A stretch of 64,000 nt of DNA from Haladaptatus sp. ZSTT2 (GTDB taxonomy: Archaea; Halobacteriota; Halobacteria; Halobacteriales; Halococcaceae): assembly GCF_037081775.1 (NCBI RefSeq), contig NZ_JBAMHQ010000001.1:248001-312000 (forward strand), given 5' to 3'. The position numbers and the translations under genes are program-made. The notes under the pieces are model-generated. The model was not told the DNA's origin. It searched no databases and worked only from the letters and a program-made list of their open reading frames with translations. Below are positions 62,264 to 64,000 of the stretch, piece after piece. Positions within the stretch are counted from its first letter, which is position 1, and the number at the start of each line of letters is the position of its first letter.

Positions 62264-62373
62264 GATGAGGGTTGGGGATATTGTTATCAACAAACAATCT
62301 TTGTGAAAGCTCATTTTACCGGAAACCGGAATGGTGGGCTTAAACCAACTCACCACTCGCCCGAGGTGGGTGC

Positions 62374-62380
62374 GTTTAAG
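62374..62380 (+). promoter_or_regulatory. TATA box of hisC
   Basis: GTTTAAG lies 25-31 bases before ATG 62405, which supports a leaderless hisC transcript. The reverse complement CTTAAAC occurs at 62339-62345 and may serve divergently. Confidence 0.5.
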
Positions 62381-62404
62381 GGCGCACGCCGATAGCAGAC
62401 AGAT

Positions 62405-63478
62405 ATGCAACCACGGGACCTCTCCTCGCACACCGCCTACCGAGCGGGGCGTGGCATCGAGGAGGTCGCACGCGAATTGGGCCTCGACCCAGCGAATCTG
62501 GTAAAACTCTCTTCTAACGAGAACCCACACGGGCCGAGTCCGAAGGCCGCAGCGGCCGTCGAAGCCGCCGCGCCGACCATCCATACCTACCCGAAAACGT
62601 CGGCCGCGGACCTGACTGACGCCCTCGCAACAAAGTGGAGCGTCACCGGCGAACAAATCTGGCTCGCAAACGGCGGCGACGGTGCACTCGACTACCTCTG
62701 TCGAGCGATGCTCGAACCCGGCGACGAAGTGCTCGTCACGAAACCCGGCTTCGCCTACTACGCGATGAGCGCCCGCTACCACCACGGAGAGGTGAACGAG
62801 TATCCGCTGCAGAAAGCAGACGACTTCGCCCAAACCGCAGCGGGCGTGCTCGACCACTACGACGGCGAGCGCATCATCTTCCTCACGAGCCCGCACAACC
62901 CGACGGGGTCAGTCATGGCACTCGACGAGGTCGTGACGGTAGCAGACGAAACAGCCGAGGAAACCCTCGTCGTCGTCGATGAGGCTTACGGCGAGTTCGC
63001 GGAGATGGACAGCGCAATCTCACTGCTCTCTGACCGCGACGATATCGCCGTTCTCCGCACGTTCTCGAAGGCCTACGGCATCGCAGGGCTTCGACTCGGA
63101 TACGCCGTTGTCCCCGAAGTGTGGGCCGACGCCTACGCCCGAGTGAACACGCCCTTCGCCGCGAGCGAACTGGCCTGTCGGGCCGGACTCGCCGCGCTCT
63201 CTGACGACGAGCACGTCGAGAAATCCGTCGCAACCGCCGCGTGGGCGCGCGAGTACATCTCCGAGAATCTCGAGGCAAAGACGTGGGAGAGCGCCGGAAA
63301 CTTCGTTCTCGCGGACGTCGGTGACGGCTCTGCGGTCACGAAAGCCGCCCAGCGCGAAGGCATCATCGTCCGCGACTGTTCGAGCTTTGGGCTGCCCGAG
63401 TCCATCCGCATCACCTGTGGCACTGAGGAGACGACGAAGCGCGCGGTGTCCGTGTTGAACGAGGTGCTCACGTCGTGA
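62405..63478 (+). CDS. hisC: Histidinol-phosphate aminotransferase
   Basis: This encodes 357 residues of the class II aminotransferase fold: SSNENPHGPSP near the N-terminus, VDEAYGEF in the middle and the PLP Lys in FSKAYGIAGLRLGYAV (about residue 223), with Arg in SIRITCGT near the C-terminus. It transaminates imidazole acetol phosphate in histidine synthesis. It overlaps the kinase gene (GTGA). Confidence 0.9.
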   Translation: MQPRDLSSHTAYRAGRGIEEVARELGLDPANLVKLSSNENPHGPSPKAAAAVEAAAPTIHTYPKTSAADLTDALATKWSVTGEQIWLANGGDGALDYLCRAMLEPGDEVLVTKPGFAYYAMSARYHHGEVNEYPLQKADDFAQTAAGVLDHYDGERIIFLTSPHNPTGSVMALDEVVTVADETAEETLVVVDEAYGEFAEMDSAISLLSDRDDIAVLRTFSKAYGIAGLRLGYAVVPEVWADAYARVNTPFAASELACRAGLAALSDDEHVEKSVATAAWAREYISENLEAKTWESAGNFVLADVGDGSAVTKAAQREGIIVRDCSSFGLPESIRITCGTEETTKRAVSVLNEVLTS

Positions 63479-63984
63479 GAGTCGTCGTCACCGGCACGCC
63501 CGGAACGGGCAAGACGACGGCCACAACCCTCATCGATACCGACCTCGACGTGATTCACCTGAACCACGTGATTCGAGACGAAGACGGCCTCTATAGCGAA
63601 GTTGACGAGGAGCGCGACAGCCTCGTTGCCGACTTGGATGCCGTCCGCGAGTGGCTCGGTGACCGCGACGACGTGCTCGTCGATTCCCACCTCGCTCATC
63701 ACCTGACGGCGGACAAAGTCATCGTGCTTCGCTGTCACCCAGACCAGCTCGAACAGCGCCTGCTTGAGCGCGGCGAAACCGCCCAAAAAGCGCGCGAAAA
63801 TGCAGAGAGCGAGGCGCTTGACGTAATCCTCTCGGAAGCCGTCAACGAACACGGTCTCGAAGCCGTCTACGAAATCGACACGACTGACCGAACCCCCGAG
63901 GCGGTTGCCGCGGCCATCGAAGCCGCCATCGTTGGTGACCGCGCACCGTCTGCGGGCGAAGTGTCCTTCATCGACTATCTATAA
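63475..63984 (+). CDS. AK6/Fap7-type adenylate kinase-like NTPase
   Basis: This encodes 169 residues, start GTG 63475 inside the hisC stop. The P-loop is GTPGTGKTT, the LID-like and NMP region includes VDSHLAHHL and HPDQLEQRLLERGE. AK6 proteins act in ribosome biogenesis and adenylate balance in archaea and eukaryotes. It overlaps the next start codon by one base (TAATG). Confidence 0.85.
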   Translation: MRVVVTGTPGTGKTTATTLIDTDLDVIHLNHVIRDEDGLYSEVDEERDSLVADLDAVREWLGDRDDVLVDSHLAHHLTADKVIVLRCHPDQLEQRLLERGETAQKARENAESEALDVILSEAVNEHGLEAVYEIDTTDRTPEAVAAAIEAAIVGDRAPSAGEVSFIDYL

Positions 63985-64000
63985 TGCTCGACAAATTCAG
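63984..64000 (+). CDS. Start of a downstream gene, cut by window edge
   Basis: ATG 63984 shares one base with the previous stop codon and begins MLDKF. In haloarchaea a CDP-alcohol phosphatidyltransferase often follows the AK6 gene and starts this way. Five codons are too few for a real identification. Confidence 0.3.

Overview
The window is chromosomal DNA of a halophilic archaeon (class Halobacteria). The evidence is G+C-rich acidic coding sequence, a TFB initiation factor, AMP phosphorylase, twin-arginine signals on secreted proteins, an archaeal N-glycosylation locus around the oligosaccharyltransferase AglB, and TATA boxes about 25-30 bases before start codons. The genus cannot be fixed from sequence reading alone; a Haladaptatus-like organism is only a guess.

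Layout. 1-5.6 kb: the tail of a tyrosine recombinase, a lipoprotein, a TatD-type hydrolase, TFB, AMP phosphorylase and a GT2 enzyme. 5.6-13 kb (minus strand): a GT-C membrane glycosyltransferase, then an iron ABC transporter (binding protein, permease, ATPase) preceded by a GT75-like gene. Both the transporter and the GT75 gene have a DtxR-type inverted repeat upstream. 13.2-17.6 kb: an acyl-CoA/polyester-precursor operon (reductase, acyl-CoA carboxylase beta and epsilon, thiolase and its OB-fold partner) ending in a tandem hairpin repeat. 17.6-29.5 kb: mostly housekeeping and conserved haloarchaeal genes, including ADP-forming acetate-CoA ligase, stress proteins, a CNNM-type protein and a thioredoxin. 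29.6-39.2 kb: the N-glycosylation locus, with a DUF368 lipid-phosphate transporter coupled to aglB, then aglG-like, three lower-GC glycan genes and aglJ. 39.2-42.3 kb: a small island with a CHAT-type caspase-like protease and a 44-residue protein. 42.4-44.8 kb: small conserved genes including a ferritin-like protein. 45.1-53.3 kb: the branched-chain amino acid operon leuA, ilvBNC, leuCDB. 53.4-58.6 kb: small conserved genes. 58.7-62.2 kb: a GMC dehydrogenase with its Tat subunit under a third iron-type box, and two paralogous Cys-rich Tat-exported proteins. 62.4 kb to the end: hisC, an AK6-type kinase and the start of another gene.

The most striking observation is upstream of ilvB. A TATA box is followed 26-31 bases later by a 25-residue ORF ending in Leu-Ile-Ile-Val-Gly-Val. 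Its last codons form the 5' arm of a perfect 7-bp hairpin, and a T-run follows. This is the layout of a ribosome-mediated attenuator, here in an archaeon. Other leads are a promoter/start conflict at leuA (possible frameshift), three near-identical iron-type operators tying an Fe transporter to a GT75 enzyme and an Fe-S GMC dehydrogenase, the tandem hairpin at 17.5 kb that contains a stop codon, the CHAT island, and DUF368 coupled to AglB.
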